From Rhizobium sp. Root708 (lineage in GTDB: Bacteria; Pseudomonadota; Alphaproteobacteria; Rhizobiales; Rhizobiaceae), in the NCBI RefSeq assembly GCF_001429725.1, contig NZ_LMHV01000043.1, positions 146,938 through 210,937 of the forward strand: DNA of 64,000 bases, in the 5' to 3' direction. How positions within the stretch are numbered: the first letter of the stretch is position 1; every line of letters starts with the position of its first letter. A program made the translations under genes and the position numbers. The notes under the pieces were generated by a model, which saw only the letters and a program-made list of their open reading frames with translations, was not told the DNA's origin and did not search any database. Of the stretch, positions 24,904 through 33,333 are shown one piece after another.

Positions 24904-26105
24904 TCGATCTTTTTCCGACCAGCGAAGAGGATGCCGCCGCCATCGTGCGCGAGCATGCCGGGACCGGCCGCAGGCTCGCGATTTGCGGCGGCGACACCCG
25001 CGCCGGCTTTGGCAATGCGGTGGAAGCCGAAAGCCGACTGCGCTCCACGAACCTTGCGGGGATCGTCGCCTATAACCCCGGCGAGATGGTCATGACGGCG
25101 CGGGCGGGTACGCCGCTGGCCGAAATCGAGAACGCCCTTGCCGGCAACGGGCAGATGATGGCGTTTGAGCCGATGGACCACCGGCCGCTGATGGGCACGA
25201 CGGGAGAGCCGACGATCGGCGGCGTCTTTGCCGCCAACGTATCAGGGCCGCGCCGTTTCGTGGCGGGCGCAGCGCGCGATAGCCTGCTCGGTGTGCGCTT
25301 CATCAATGGCAGGGGAGAAGCCATCAAGGCGGGCGGTCGCGTCATGAAGAACGTCACCGGCCTCGATCTCGTCAAGCTGATGGCAGGCTCCTACGGCACG
25401 CTTGGATTTCTGACCGAGGTCACGTTCCGTGTTCCGCCCCGGCCGAAAGACGAGGCGACCATTGCGGTCGAAGGCCTGAACGACGCCGAGGCCGCGCACG
25501 CGATGGCGGCAGCCATGGCCCTGCCGGTCGAGGTATCCGGTGCCGCACACCTGCCGATGACGGTGACCTGGAAGTTCCTCGACGGGACGCTTCCCGCGAG
25601 TGAGGCGACCGTTCTGCGCATCGAGGGACTGCCCGGCTCCGTCGAGGCAAGAGCAACGAAGCTCGCCGCCGCGATGACTGCCTTCGGTGCCGTCATGCGC
25701 TTCGGCAGGGACGAGAGCGTGCAGCTGTGGCGGGAAATCCGTGATGTTCTGCCCTATGCCGACGGCACGCCGCGCCCCGTATGGCGCGTGTCGACCGCGC
25801 CGGGCGTCGGGCACCAGCTTGTGGCCGCACTGCGGCTCGAGACCGGCGTCGATGCATTCTATGATTGGCAGGGTGGTCTGATCTGGATGCGAATGGAAGC
25901 CGATGCCGAGGCTGACTTGGTCCGCCGGTTTCTGAAGGCGCTCGGCGGCGGTCATGCCGCGCTCTTGCGGGCACCGGAAAGGATGCGCGCCGCAACGGCG
26001 GCATTTCAGCCGCAGCCGCAACCGGTGGAGCTCCTGTCCGCGCGCCTGAAGGAGAAGTTCGATCCCGCCGGTATCCTCAACCCGGGCAAGATGGCGGCGA
26101 GCTGA
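24900..26105 (+). CDS. glcE: Glycolate oxidase subunit GlcE
   Basis: The second FAD-binding subunit of the glycolate oxidase complex, 401 residues. The PCMH-type FAD domain is visible in CGGDTRAGFGNAVEAESRL, TTGEPTIGGVFAANVSGPRR and GAARDSLLGVRFINGRGE. It ends with FDPAGILNPGKM, the common C-terminal motif of this family. It starts inside the glcD stop codon and ends three bases before glcF. Confidence 0.94.
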   Translation: MIDLFPTSEEDAAAIVREHAGTGRRLAICGGDTRAGFGNAVEAESRLRSTNLAGIVAYNPGEMVMTARAGTPLAEIENALAGNGQMMAFEPMDHRPLMGTTGEPTIGGVFAANVSGPRRFVAGAARDSLLGVRFINGRGEAIKAGGRVMKNVTGLDLVKLMAGSYGTLGFLTEVTFRVPPRPKDEATIAVEGLNDAEAAHAMAAAMALPVEVSGAAHLPMTVTWKFLDGTLPASEATVLRIEGLPGSVEARATKLAAAMTAFGAVMRFGRDESVQLWREIRDVLPYADGTPRPVWRVSTAPGVGHQLVAALRLETGVDAFYDWQGGLIWMRMEADAEADLVRRFLKALGGGHAALLRAPERMRAATAAFQPQPQPVELLSARLKEKFDPAGILNPGKMAAS

Positions 26106-26108
26106 GCC

Positions 26109-27422
26109 ATGCAGACCAATTTCACCCTCGCGCAACTGGAAGATCCGCATGTGGCGGAGTCCGAGCGCATCTTGCGCAAATGTGTGCATTGCGGCTTCTG
26201 CACGGCCACCTGTCCGACATATGTGACCCTTGGAAACGAGCTCGATAGCCCGAGAGGCCGGATCTATCTGATCAAGGACATGCTTGAGAACGATCGTCCT
26301 GCCGATGCCGAGGTCGTCACCCACATCGATCGCTGCCTGTCCTGCCTCGCCTGCACGACGACCTGTCCTTCCGGCGTCGACTACATGCATCTGATCGACC
26401 ACGCGCGCGTCCATATCGAAAACACCTACAAGCGCCCCTTTCTCAATCGGCTGACGCGCAATCTTCTGGCCGCAGTCTTACCTTATCCGGCCCGGTTCCG
26501 GGCCGCCCTCAGGCTGGCCCGACTTGGCCGTCCCTTCGCCGGCCTTCTGCAAAAGAACCCTGCGCTCAAGCCCTTTGCCGCGATGCTGGCCCTTGCGCCG
26601 CGCTCGATACCGGCACCTTCCAGCTTCGCAACGCCGGGCGTGCATCAGGCGACTGGCGAGAAGCATGGCCGCGTCGCGATCCTGACCGGTTGCGCGCAGT
26701 CCGTGCTCGATCCTGCCATCAACGAAGCCACCATCAGGCTCCTCAATCGCCTCGGTATCGAGGTCGTCCTTCCCAAGGGAGAGGTCTGCTGCGGCTCGCT
26801 CGTTCATCACATGGGCCGCGAGCAACAGGCGCTCGATAGCGCCCGCGCGAATGTCGACGTCTGGATGCGTGAGGTGGAGACGGGCGGGCTCGATGCCATC
26901 GTGGTAACGGCGTCCGGCTGCGGCACCACGATCAAGGACTATGGCCACATGCTGCGGTTCGATCCTGCTTATGCGGAGAAAGCCGGCCGGGTTTCAGCGC
27001 TGGCGAAAGACATCACAGAATACCTTGCCACCCTCGATCTTCCCGCCGAAATGCCGAAGGGGCTGACGGTTGCCTATCACTCCGCCTGCTCGATGCAGCA
27101 TGGCCAGAAAATCACGACGGCACCGAAGCTTTTGCTGAAGGCCGCGGGCTTCACGGTACGCGAGCCCGCGGAAGGGCATCTCTGTTGCGGGTCGGCCGGC
27201 ACCTACAACATCCTGCAGTCCGATATTTCGGCCGCCCTGAAGGCGCGCAAGGTCAAGAATATCGAGGCGACCAAGCCAGACATTATCGCGACGGGTAATA
27301 TCGGCTGCATGACGCAGATCGCGACCGCGACATCCATCCCTATCCTCCACACGGTCGAGCTTCTCGACTGGGCGCACGGCGGCGACGTACCTGAAAAATT
27401 AAGAGATATCGCGCAACGTTAG
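26109..27422 (+). CDS. glcF: Glycolate oxidase iron-sulfur subunit GlcF
   Basis: A 437-residue iron-sulfur subunit that passes electrons from GlcD/GlcE to the quinone pool. Two 4Fe-4S motifs are clear: CVHCGFCTATCP (about residues 22-33) and CLSCLACTTTCP (about 75-86). Two CCG-type domains follow, with EVCCGSLVHHMG and HLCCGSAGTYNIL, the heterodisulfide-reductase-like cysteine pairs. It is the last gene of glcDEF. Together with the HAD phosphatase near 63.3 kb, the cell could in principle handle phosphoglycolate, though that link is inference. Confidence 0.95.
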   Translation: MQTNFTLAQLEDPHVAESERILRKCVHCGFCTATCPTYVTLGNELDSPRGRIYLIKDMLENDRPADAEVVTHIDRCLSCLACTTTCPSGVDYMHLIDHARVHIENTYKRPFLNRLTRNLLAAVLPYPARFRAALRLARLGRPFAGLLQKNPALKPFAAMLALAPRSIPAPSSFATPGVHQATGEKHGRVAILTGCAQSVLDPAINEATIRLLNRLGIEVVLPKGEVCCGSLVHHMGREQQALDSARANVDVWMREVETGGLDAIVVTASGCGTTIKDYGHMLRFDPAYAEKAGRVSALAKDITEYLATLDLPAEMPKGLTVAYHSACSMQHGQKITTAPKLLLKAAGFTVREPAEGHLCCGSAGTYNILQSDISAALKARKVKNIEATKPDIIATGNIGCMTQIATATSIPILHTVELLDWAHGGDVPEKLRDIAQR

Positions 27423-27455
27423 CGCGGCCGATCACCGGCCATTCAGGAGATGGAA

Positions 27456-27893
27456 ATGCGTCGTACAATCCTTGCGCTGGCGGTTCTGCTCGGCGCTGCC
27501 CAGGTTGCTCATGCCGACAGCCGCTTTTTCTGTTCGGCCGACGACAAGGATGTGCGTTTCACCGTCGAGAGCGGTTTCGAGGCGGATGGCGGTCACAAGC
27601 TCAACCATTTCCGCGGAGCGATCATGCTGAAGAGCGCTGACGCGCCGCAGTCCCTGAAAAAGATCACGCTGGATTCCGACAGCCTGACCAATCGCTGGTC
27701 TCACGCCGGCGAGCTTCGCCTGGAAGTGCTTTACGATGGCGGAGAGAATGCGGGCGAGCAGACGATCAATCTGGTTGTCGCGGCAGCTGAGCGCGGCAAG
27801 GGCGCTGCCTTCTCGGGCACGTATGAGCTGACTGCGGTTGGTGCCACCAAGCCGCTTTCTGCAAGCGGCAAGGTCAGCTGCGGTTCGAAATAG
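27456..27893 (+). CDS. Small exported protein of unknown function
   Basis: A 145-residue protein. The ATG 27456 is preferred because AGGAG lies six bases upstream; an ATG at 27450 is too close to that site. The N-terminus is a Sec signal (MRRTILALAVLLGAAQVAHA, cleavage before DSRFFC). The mature part is beta-rich, with two cysteines (one near the N-terminus in FFCSADD and one in KVSCGSK near the end) that could form a disulfide. No family is recognised. It follows glcF by 33 bases and may be on the same transcript. Confidence 0.72.
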   Translation: MRRTILALAVLLGAAQVAHADSRFFCSADDKDVRFTVESGFEADGGHKLNHFRGAIMLKSADAPQSLKKITLDSDSLTNRWSHAGELRLEVLYDGGENAGEQTINLVVAAAERGKGAAFSGTYELTAVGATKPLSASGKVSCGSK

Positions 27894-27927
27894 GCGGCCG
27901 GCCGAAACCCGCCGCCTTCATCTTCTA

Positions 27928-28608
27928 TCAGCCGCCGAAGAGCGTGCGCAGCACATCGATGCCTCGATCGTCGAAGCTGACTTCGCCCTGCTTGTCACCA
28001 GGGCCGACGACGATCACTTTCGTTCCAACGGGTGCGCGATCGTAGAGGTCCGTGACGTCCTGGTTCATCATCCGGATGCAGCCCGACGACATGTTGAGGC
28101 CGATGGACCAGGGCTGGTTCGTGCCATGAATGCGGAAGATCGTATCCTGGCCGCCCTTGTAGAGGTACATGGCGCGCGCGCCGAGCGGGTTGTCTTCGCC
28201 ACCTTCCTGATAGGCAGGAATGATGTGGCCCTTGGCGGCTTCGCGGCGGCGCATCTCGGCCGGAGGCGTCCAGCCCGGCCATTCAGCCTTGCGGCCGATC
28301 TTCACCACGCCGGACCAGCCGAAGCCTTCGCGGCCGACACCGATGCCGTAGCGGGTCGCGCGGTTCTTGCCTTCAACGAGATAGAGAAACTTGTTGTTGG
28401 TATCGATGATGATCGTACCGGGAGCTTCGTCCGTCACCAGGCGAACGCGCTGGCGCTTGAACTGCGGCTTGACCGTCTTCGGCATCTGCGCCACGCGGAC
28501 AACAGGAGCAGCCGACTGCAAAGGAACATTTGGCTGTGCGCTGGCTGTCGTGGACAGGAAAGAGAGCACAAGCCCGGCGGCCGCTAAAGCCGTCGTAATT
28601 TTCATCAT
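27928..28608 (-). CDS. L,D-transpeptidase (YkuD/ErfK type), first of a tandem pair
   Basis: A 226-residue periplasmic enzyme with a signal peptide (MMKITTALAAAGLVLSFLS). The YkuD domain runs from IIIDTNNKFLYLVEG, and the catalytic His and Cys motif is HGTNQPWSIG then SSGCIRMMNQ. Such enzymes form 3-3 peptidoglycan crosslinks or anchor outer-membrane proteins; in rhizobia they are numerous and important for polar growth. The neighbouring gene at 28747 encodes a paralogue with the same layout, implying local duplication. Confidence 0.93.
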   Translation of the reverse strand: MMKITTALAAAGLVLSFLSTTASAQPNVPLQSAAPVVRVAQMPKTVKPQFKRQRVRLVTDEAPGTIIIDTNNKFLYLVEGKNRATRYGIGVGREGFGWSGVVKIGRKAEWPGWTPPAEMRRREAAKGHIIPAYQEGGEDNPLGARAMYLYKGGQDTIFRIHGTNQPWSIGLNMSSGCIRMMNQDVTDLYDRAPVGTKVIVVGPGDKQGEVSFDDRGIDVLRTLFGG

Positions 28609-28627
28609 ACGTGATTCCCCTCAAAGC

Positions 28628-28665
28628 AAAAATCGGATCGAAGCTAGCCGAACTTCGATCCGATT
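28628..28665 (-). terminator. Strong hairpin terminator between the two L,D-transpeptidase genes
   Basis: A perfect 13-bp inverted repeat (28631-28643 and 28653-28665, arms AATCGGATCGAAG / CTTCGATCCGATT) has a 9-base loop. On the minus strand the stem runs into five T. It lies after the stop of the 28747 gene and before the start of the 27928 gene, so it ends the upstream transcript or acts as an attenuator for the downstream gene. Confidence 0.75.
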
Positions 28666-28746
28666 CAAAGTGTTGCGTTTGCAAGCCTAGCAATTTGCGC
28701 CGAGAAAAGCGTCTATTCTTGCTTTAGCTGGCTGTATGTTTGGCCG

Positions 28747-29493
28747 TTACATGACGATGACACGCGTGCCGACATTTACGCGTGCGTAAAGGTCAGCGAC
28801 GTCTTCGTTGCGCAGGCGGATGCAGCCGGAAGACACGGCGCTGCCGATCGTCCAGGGCGCATTCGTGCCGTGGATGCGGTAGAGCGTCGAGCCGAGATAC
28901 ATCGCGCGGGCGCCGAGCGGATTTTCCGGGCCGCCGTCCATCCGGGCCGGAAGATAGTGGCCTTTCGCGGCCTCTCGGCTGATCATTTCCGACGGCGGCG
29001 TCCAGTCCGGCCACTCGGATTTGCGGGTGATCTTGTGCGCGCCGGCCCACTCGAAGCCGGGCTTGCCGACGCCAACACCGTACCGCCGTGCCTTGCCGCC
29101 ATCCATGACGAGATAAAGGAAACGGTTGTTGGTATCGATGACGATCGTTCCCGCTCTTTCCTTGGTCTCGTAGTTGACGATCTGCGGCAGATACTGCGGC
29201 TCGATCTGATGGCGGATGACTGGAACGCCGGGGTTGATCGCCGAAACCGGCTGGGTCAGCGCCGAGGGAACGCGGCGGGTGGCGCGGGGCGCAAAAAGGC
29301 CGCGCTGCTGGTAGACGACTGGGCGCTGGTAGACGACTGGGCGGACATTTCGCCCGCCGAGCTGCATGATCCACGGCGCGGCGAGATCGGGGCTCAGTAC
29401 GACGGGTGGACGGGTGGCATAACGGTCGCCGCCGAGCGCGGACGTGGCGCAAACGCCAAGCAATGCTGCGGCGAGCAGAATGGATTTCATCAT
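28747..29493 (-). CDS. L,D-transpeptidase (YkuD/ErfK type), second of a tandem pair
   Basis: A 248-residue paralogue of the preceding enzyme, with a signal peptide (SILLAAALLGVCATSALGG). The YkuD domain has IVIDTNNRFLYLVMDGGKA and the active site HGTNAPWTIG then SSGCIRLRNED. The linker between signal and domain contains a duplicated VVYQ motif (RPVVYQRPVVYQQRG) coded by two tandem 18-bp units at 29308-29343. It acts on periplasmic peptidoglycan. It is upstream in the tandem pair but separated by a strong terminator. Confidence 0.93.
   Translation of the reverse strand: MMKSILLAAALLGVCATSALGGDRYATRPPVVLSPDLAAPWIMQLGGRNVRPVVYQRPVVYQQRGLFAPRATRRVPSALTQPVSAINPGVPVIRHQIEPQYLPQIVNYETKERAGTIVIDTNNRFLYLVMDGGKARRYGVGVGKPGFEWAGAHKITRKSEWPDWTPPSEMISREAAKGHYLPARMDGGPENPLGARAMYLGSTLYRIHGTNAPWTIGSAVSSGCIRLRNEDVADLYARVNVGTRVIVM
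29308..29343. repeat. Tandem 18-bp repeat inside an L,D-transpeptidase gene
   Basis: The unit CTGGTAGACGACTGGGCG occurs twice in tandem (29308-29325 and 29326-29343) and encodes the duplicated R-P-V-V-Y-Q linker motif. Copy number could vary between strains by slippage without shifting the frame. Confidence 0.75.
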
Positions 29494-29705
29494 CGGACCA
29501 ACTCTCTACAAAAAGCCGAAAAAGCGCTGGCGGCATGTCCGCCGTCGACCGCCATGCTGCCACCAGCCCGCAAGCGAAAGGTAAATTCGAACTCATTAAG
29601 AACCGCCGGGCCGGATAAACTTTTCGTCAGGGTTATCGTTCGGTTTGGAAACACGGTTTCTAAGTGGTAAAAGCCGGATTCGCAGTCGGAAAGCGAAGCG
29701 GAATC

Positions 29706-30335
29706 ATGAGCGAAACAGGCATCATCATCGGTGAGGACGGCAAGGCTCGCTGCCACTGGCATGGCAACCTGCCCGATTATCTGCGCTACCACGACGAAGA
29801 GTGGGGTCGTCCTGTCACGAACGACATTCGCCTCTTCGAGAAGATTTGCCTCGAGGGGTTTCAGTCGGGGCTTTCCTGGCTGACCATCCTGCGCAAGCGG
29901 GAGAATTTCCGGGCTGCCTTCGCCGGCTTCGATTTCGAGAAGGTGGCGCGTTTCGACGATCAGGATATCGAGCGCTGCGTTTCCGATGCTGGGATCATCC
30001 GCCATCGCGGCAAGATCGTCTCGACGATCAACAATGCGAAGCGGGCGATCGAGCTTCGCGACGAGTTCGGTTCTCTCGCCGGTTATTTCTGGAGCTTCGA
30101 GCCCGGCCACAACGACCGGCCGAAAGTGGTTGATCGCGCGACGCTCGTGGCGAACCCGACCACGCCGACCTCCGTCCTGATATCCAAGAATTTAAAGAAG
30201 CGCGGCTGGACCTTTGTCGGCCCGACCACAGTTTACGCCTTCATGCAGGCTATGGGTCTCGTCAACGATCATCTGGAAGGCTGCTTCTGCCGCATCGAGG
30301 TAGAGGCGATGCGCGCCGTATTGGTAAGACCATGA
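29706..30335 (+). CDS. tag: DNA-3-methyladenine glycosylase I
   Basis: Removes 3-methyladenine from alkylated DNA in base-excision repair. ATG 29706 begins MSETGIIIGEDGKARCHWHG; an upstream in-frame start would add 14 residues without homology. The Tag signature is clear: CHWHG (zinc ligands Cys and His), YHDEEWGRPV with the catalytic Glu, GFQSGLSWLTILRKR, and FVGPTTVYAFMQAMGLVNDH near the end with the last zinc ligands. The length of 209 residues is slightly above E. coli Tag (187). The next gene overlaps by ATGA. Confidence 0.95.
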   Translation: MSETGIIIGEDGKARCHWHGNLPDYLRYHDEEWGRPVTNDIRLFEKICLEGFQSGLSWLTILRKRENFRAAFAGFDFEKVARFDDQDIERCVSDAGIIRHRGKIVSTINNAKRAIELRDEFGSLAGYFWSFEPGHNDRPKVVDRATLVANPTTPTSVLISKNLKKRGWTFVGPTTVYAFMQAMGLVNDHLEGCFCRIEVEAMRAVLVRP

Positions 30336-30835
30336 GAAAAGCGCTGGCGACAGCTCTCGTCTATGCTCTGCTTGCGTTCTCGGCGCAGGCGCAGTCGCCT
30401 GAACTGCAGCCTGGCGAACGCCTGGAGAAACTGCAGTTTCCCGCTGCCACCATGGAGCTCAAGGGCTGGACCAAGTTCGGCAACGGTCGCGTCTACACGC
30501 TGCCGGTAAAGGCCGGCCAGCACGTCAAGGTAAGCTTTTCGACAAAGAGCAAGTTCGCGTTCCTGGCGATCTTCGACCTCGCGGCGCCCGATGACGAAGC
30601 GATCTTCGGCACGGATGAAGACGGCGAGACCTATAACGTGACGGTCAAGAACAACACGACCTGGCTGCTTCGGCCGTATTATTCCAAGGCATCGCCACGT
30701 CGCGGCCTTGGTGCGCCCTACAGCATTCTGGTCGAGCCGCAGACAGCACCGCCGCCCTCCGCAGCACCCGCAACCCCGGCCCCGGCGAATGACGGCAAGC
30801 CATCTCCGCTGTTTCCGGCGCGTCCGCAGCAATAG
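30332..30835 (+). CDS. Exported protein of unknown function coupled to tag
   Basis: A 167-residue protein whose ATG overlaps the tag stop (ATGA), so its translation is coupled to tag. A signal peptide is visible (ALATALVYALLAFSAQAQS). The mature part is predicted beta-rich (GNGRVYTLPVKAGQHVKVSF, FAFLAIFDLA), as in carbohydrate-binding or pre-peptidase-like folds. It ends in a Pro/Ala linker (TAPPPSAAPATPAPAND). No family is recognised with certainty. Confidence 0.75.
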   Translation: MRKALATALVYALLAFSAQAQSPELQPGERLEKLQFPAATMELKGWTKFGNGRVYTLPVKAGQHVKVSFSTKSKFAFLAIFDLAAPDDEAIFGTDEDGETYNVTVKNNTTWLLRPYYSKASPRRGLGAPYSILVEPQTAPPPSAAPATPAPANDGKPSPLFPARPQQ

Positions 30836-31540
30836 TCATTCAAGGCCGTCGATCAGCCCGCGCAATTCGCCGAGATGCGGAATCTTGCGAAACCGCGGCG
30901 CATCCTTCGGTTCGTCGACATGTTCGAGAACCCAGGTCAGCTCATGCGGCACGAACACGCCGTAGCTGCCGGCCGCGATCGCCGGCACGATATCGGACTT
31001 CAGCGAATTGCCGACCATCATCGCCCGTTCGGGGCCGCCGCCGATTTTCGAGAAAACGCGGCGGTAGGTAACCGCCGTCTTGTCGGAGACGATTTCCACT
31101 GCATGAAAGAAATCGCCGAGGCCCGATTGCGCGAGCTTGCGTTCCTGATCGAACAGGTCGCCCTTGGTGATCATCACAAGCAGGTAGTGTTCGGCAAGCG
31201 CTTCCAGCGTTTCGCGGACATGCGGCAGCGTCTCGACCGGATGCGAGAGCAAATCGCGGCCGGTATCCAGAATCCGGGCGATGATGTCACCCGGCACCTT
31301 GCCCTCGGTGATCTCGATCGCCGTCTCGATCATGGAAAGGGTGAAGCCCTTGATGCCGAAGCCATAGTGCCGAAGGTTTCGCTTCTCGGCTTCCAGTAGT
31401 CGCTCGGAAATCTTCGGGCCGTCGGCAAACTCCGCCAGGAGGTCGGTGAAGTGTGCTTCGGTCAGGCGATAATACTGCTCGTTCTGCCAGAGCGTATCGT
31501 CGGCATCGAAGCCGATGGTCGTCAGCGTGCGTGTTGTCAT
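30836..31540 (-). CDS. HAD family hydrolase
   Basis: A 234-residue haloacid-dehalogenase-fold phosphatase. Motif I is GFDADDTLW (nucleophile Asp with D+2), motif II is MITKGD, and motif III/IV is MVGNSLKSDIVPA, with a C1-type cap of about 70 residues. ATG 31540 is chosen because the HAD fold starts there; the frame stays open far upstream without homology. Substrate unknown. It converges with the preceding gene with no gap and diverges from the aldo/keto reductase. Confidence 0.88.
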   Translation of the reverse strand: MTTRTLTTIGFDADDTLWQNEQYYRLTEAHFTDLLAEFADGPKISERLLEAEKRNLRHYGFGIKGFTLSMIETAIEITEGKVPGDIIARILDTGRDLLSHPVETLPHVRETLEALAEHYLLVMITKGDLFDQERKLAQSGLGDFFHAVEIVSDKTAVTYRRVFSKIGGGPERAMMVGNSLKSDIVPAIAAGSYGVFVPHELTWVLEHVDEPKDAPRFRKIPHLGELRGLIDGLE

Positions 31541-31807
31541 GGGCGCACCGTAAGGTCTCCGAAGAAGAGTTAATAGGGAGTGCGCCGAAAACAAGAGAAA
31601 GGCGTGGCTCTTCTGTCGCCGCAAGGTTGTCGAGGAGGCATCGAAAGATCGACCGGAACCGTTGAAACCGCGTGCGTCCGCCATACCTTTCCTGCGTCTC
31701 ATTCCTCGATCTTGGCCATGGCGACCGTTCGTAATCGCATGGCCACAAATCACCACACGCTCGATCCGCGCCGACCTGTCGGCAGCCTCAAAGGAAAGTG
31801 CCAGAAC

Positions 31808-32854
31808 ATGCGCTACAACCAGCTTGGAAATACCGGCCTCTTCGTTTCGGAAATCTGCCTCGGCACCATGACCTTCGGCGCGCCGAACGACGGAATGTGG
31901 GGAGCGATCGCCGACGTCGATCAGAAAGCCGCCGACCGTATCGTCGAGCGGTCTCTGGCTGCCGGCGTCAACTTCATCGATACCGCGGACGTCTACTCGT
32001 TCGGCGAGTCCGAAAAGCTGCTCGGCCAGGCGCTGAAAAACCTCGACGTGCCGCGCAAGGACGTCGTCATCGCCACCAAGGTCTATGGCGTCATGGGAGA
32101 CAAGCCGAACGATCGCGGTGCCTCGCGCGGCCATATCATGGACTCGGTCGAGGCCAGTCTGGAGCGCCTGCAGACCGATCACATCGACCTTTACCAGATC
32201 CACGCAACCGATACCGTCACCCCGATCGACGAAACCCTTCGCGCCCTCGACGATCTCGTGTCGCGCGGGCTGGTTCGCTACGTCGGCGTGTCGAACTGGC
32301 AGGCCTGGCGTATCGCCAAGGCTCTCGGCATTTCCGAGCGCCGCGGCTTTGCCCGCTTCGAAACCGTGCAGGCTTACTACTCGATCGCCGGCCGCGATCT
32401 CGAGCGCGATATCGTGCCGCTGATGCAGGAAGAGAAGCTCGGCCTGATGGTTTGGTCTCCGCTTGCCGGCGGGTTGCTGTCGGGGAAATACGGACCGGGA
32501 GCGCCGGGCAACGGCGAAGGCCGCCGCGCCAGTTTCGATTTCCCGCCGGTGGACAAGGATCGCGCCTGGGCCTGTGTCGCGGTCATGCGCGAGATCGCGA
32601 AGAAACACGATAGCAACGTTGCGACGGTCGCTCTCGCCTACATTCTCGCAAAGCCGTTCGTTACCACTGTCATCATTGGCGCAAAGCGCGTCGAACAGCT
32701 GGACCAGAATTTGGCCGCCGTTGGCCTGAAACTGGACGGGGACGATCTCGAGAAGCTCGATGCCGTCAGCGTGCTCGCACCCGAATATCCGGGATGGATG
32801 CTGGCCCGTCAGGGGGCGGGCCGCCGGCCGCAACCGTTCGAACCCAAGGCTTGA
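31808..32854 (+). CDS. Aldo/keto reductase
   Basis: A 348-residue NADPH-dependent oxidoreductase of the TIM-barrel aldo/keto reductase superfamily, resembling the YajO/Tas-like group. The catalytic residues fit DTADVYSFGESEKLLG (Asp and Tyr), KDVVIATKVYG (Lys) and IDLYQIHATD (His). NADPH contacts are in TTVIIGAKRVEQLDQNLAA. The ATG 31808 gives MRYNQLGNTGLFVSEICLG, the usual N-terminus of the family. The 267 bases up to the divergent HAD gene hold the promoters. Substrate unknown. Confidence 0.92.
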   Translation: MRYNQLGNTGLFVSEICLGTMTFGAPNDGMWGAIADVDQKAADRIVERSLAAGVNFIDTADVYSFGESEKLLGQALKNLDVPRKDVVIATKVYGVMGDKPNDRGASRGHIMDSVEASLERLQTDHIDLYQIHATDTVTPIDETLRALDDLVSRGLVRYVGVSNWQAWRIAKALGISERRGFARFETVQAYYSIAGRDLERDIVPLMQEEKLGLMVWSPLAGGLLSGKYGPGAPGNGEGRRASFDFPPVDKDRAWACVAVMREIAKKHDSNVATVALAYILAKPFVTTVIIGAKRVEQLDQNLAAVGLKLDGDDLEKLDAVSVLAPEYPGWMLARQGAGRRPQPFEPKA

Positions 32855-32861
32855 TGGACGG

Positions 32862-32890
32862 ACGCCGGCGCTCGGAAAGGGCGCCGGCGT
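32862..32890. terminator. GC-rich hairpin between convergent genes
   Basis: ACGCCGGCGC (32862-32871) pairs perfectly with GCGCCGGCGT (32881-32890), loop 9 bases, between the aldo/keto reductase and DUF305 stops. It lacks a T run, so it may be a bidirectional barrier rather than a classical terminator. Confidence 0.5.
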
Positions 32891-32897
32891 TACGTTC

Positions 32898-33257
32898 TTA
32901 CTTCGCGTGTTTCTTCAGCCAGGCCTGCATCTCAGCGATCTCGGCCTCCTGCGCCTTGATGACACCTTCGGCGAGCTTTCGAATTTCGGGATCTTTCCCG
33001 TATTTGAGTTCGACCTTGGCCATGTCGATCGCGCCCTGATGATGCGGGATCATGCCGCGCACGAAGTCGACATCCGCGTTTCCGCTGTAGTCGACCATCA
33101 TGTCCTTGTGCATCTTGTCGTTGGCGGCGGCAAAGGCGTGGCTCGATGGGCTGTGGTCGCCCATCGGCTTGCTCATGTCCATCTTCATCTCTTCGGCGAG
33201 GAGGGGCGAAGCGGAAACCGCAAGAATTGCGGCAATAGCGAACATTTTCATAGACAT
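32898..33257 (-). CDS. DUF305 family exported protein
   Basis: A 119-residue periplasmic protein with a signal peptide (MKMFAIAAILAVSASPLLA). The DUF305 signature is VRGMIPHHQGAIDMAK (two neighbouring His), and the N-terminal mature part is rich in Met, His and Asp (EEMKMDMSKPMGDH). DUF305 proteins form four-helix, ferritin-like bundles; the CopM member of cyanobacteria binds copper. A metal-handling role is supported by the next gene, whose product has CxxC and His/Met clusters. Confidence 0.88.
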   Translation of the reverse strand: MSMKMFAIAAILAVSASPLLAEEMKMDMSKPMGDHSPSSHAFAAANDKMHKDMMVDYSGNADVDFVRGMIPHHQGAIDMAKVELKYGKDPEIRKLAEGVIKAQEAEIAEMQAWLKKHAK

Positions 33258-33333
33258 GGGATATCCTTCCTGTGTCTGGAAATGGAATTCGGAATGCGGC
33301 CCGAAGCCGCAAATGCGGTCTAAGGTCGATTTG

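Noticed and set aside
31541..32833. Upstream extension of the HAD frame to a 665-residue protein
   Set aside because: The extension lies opposite the aldo/keto reductase gene and has no homology; the HAD fold starts at 31540 with its own ATG.
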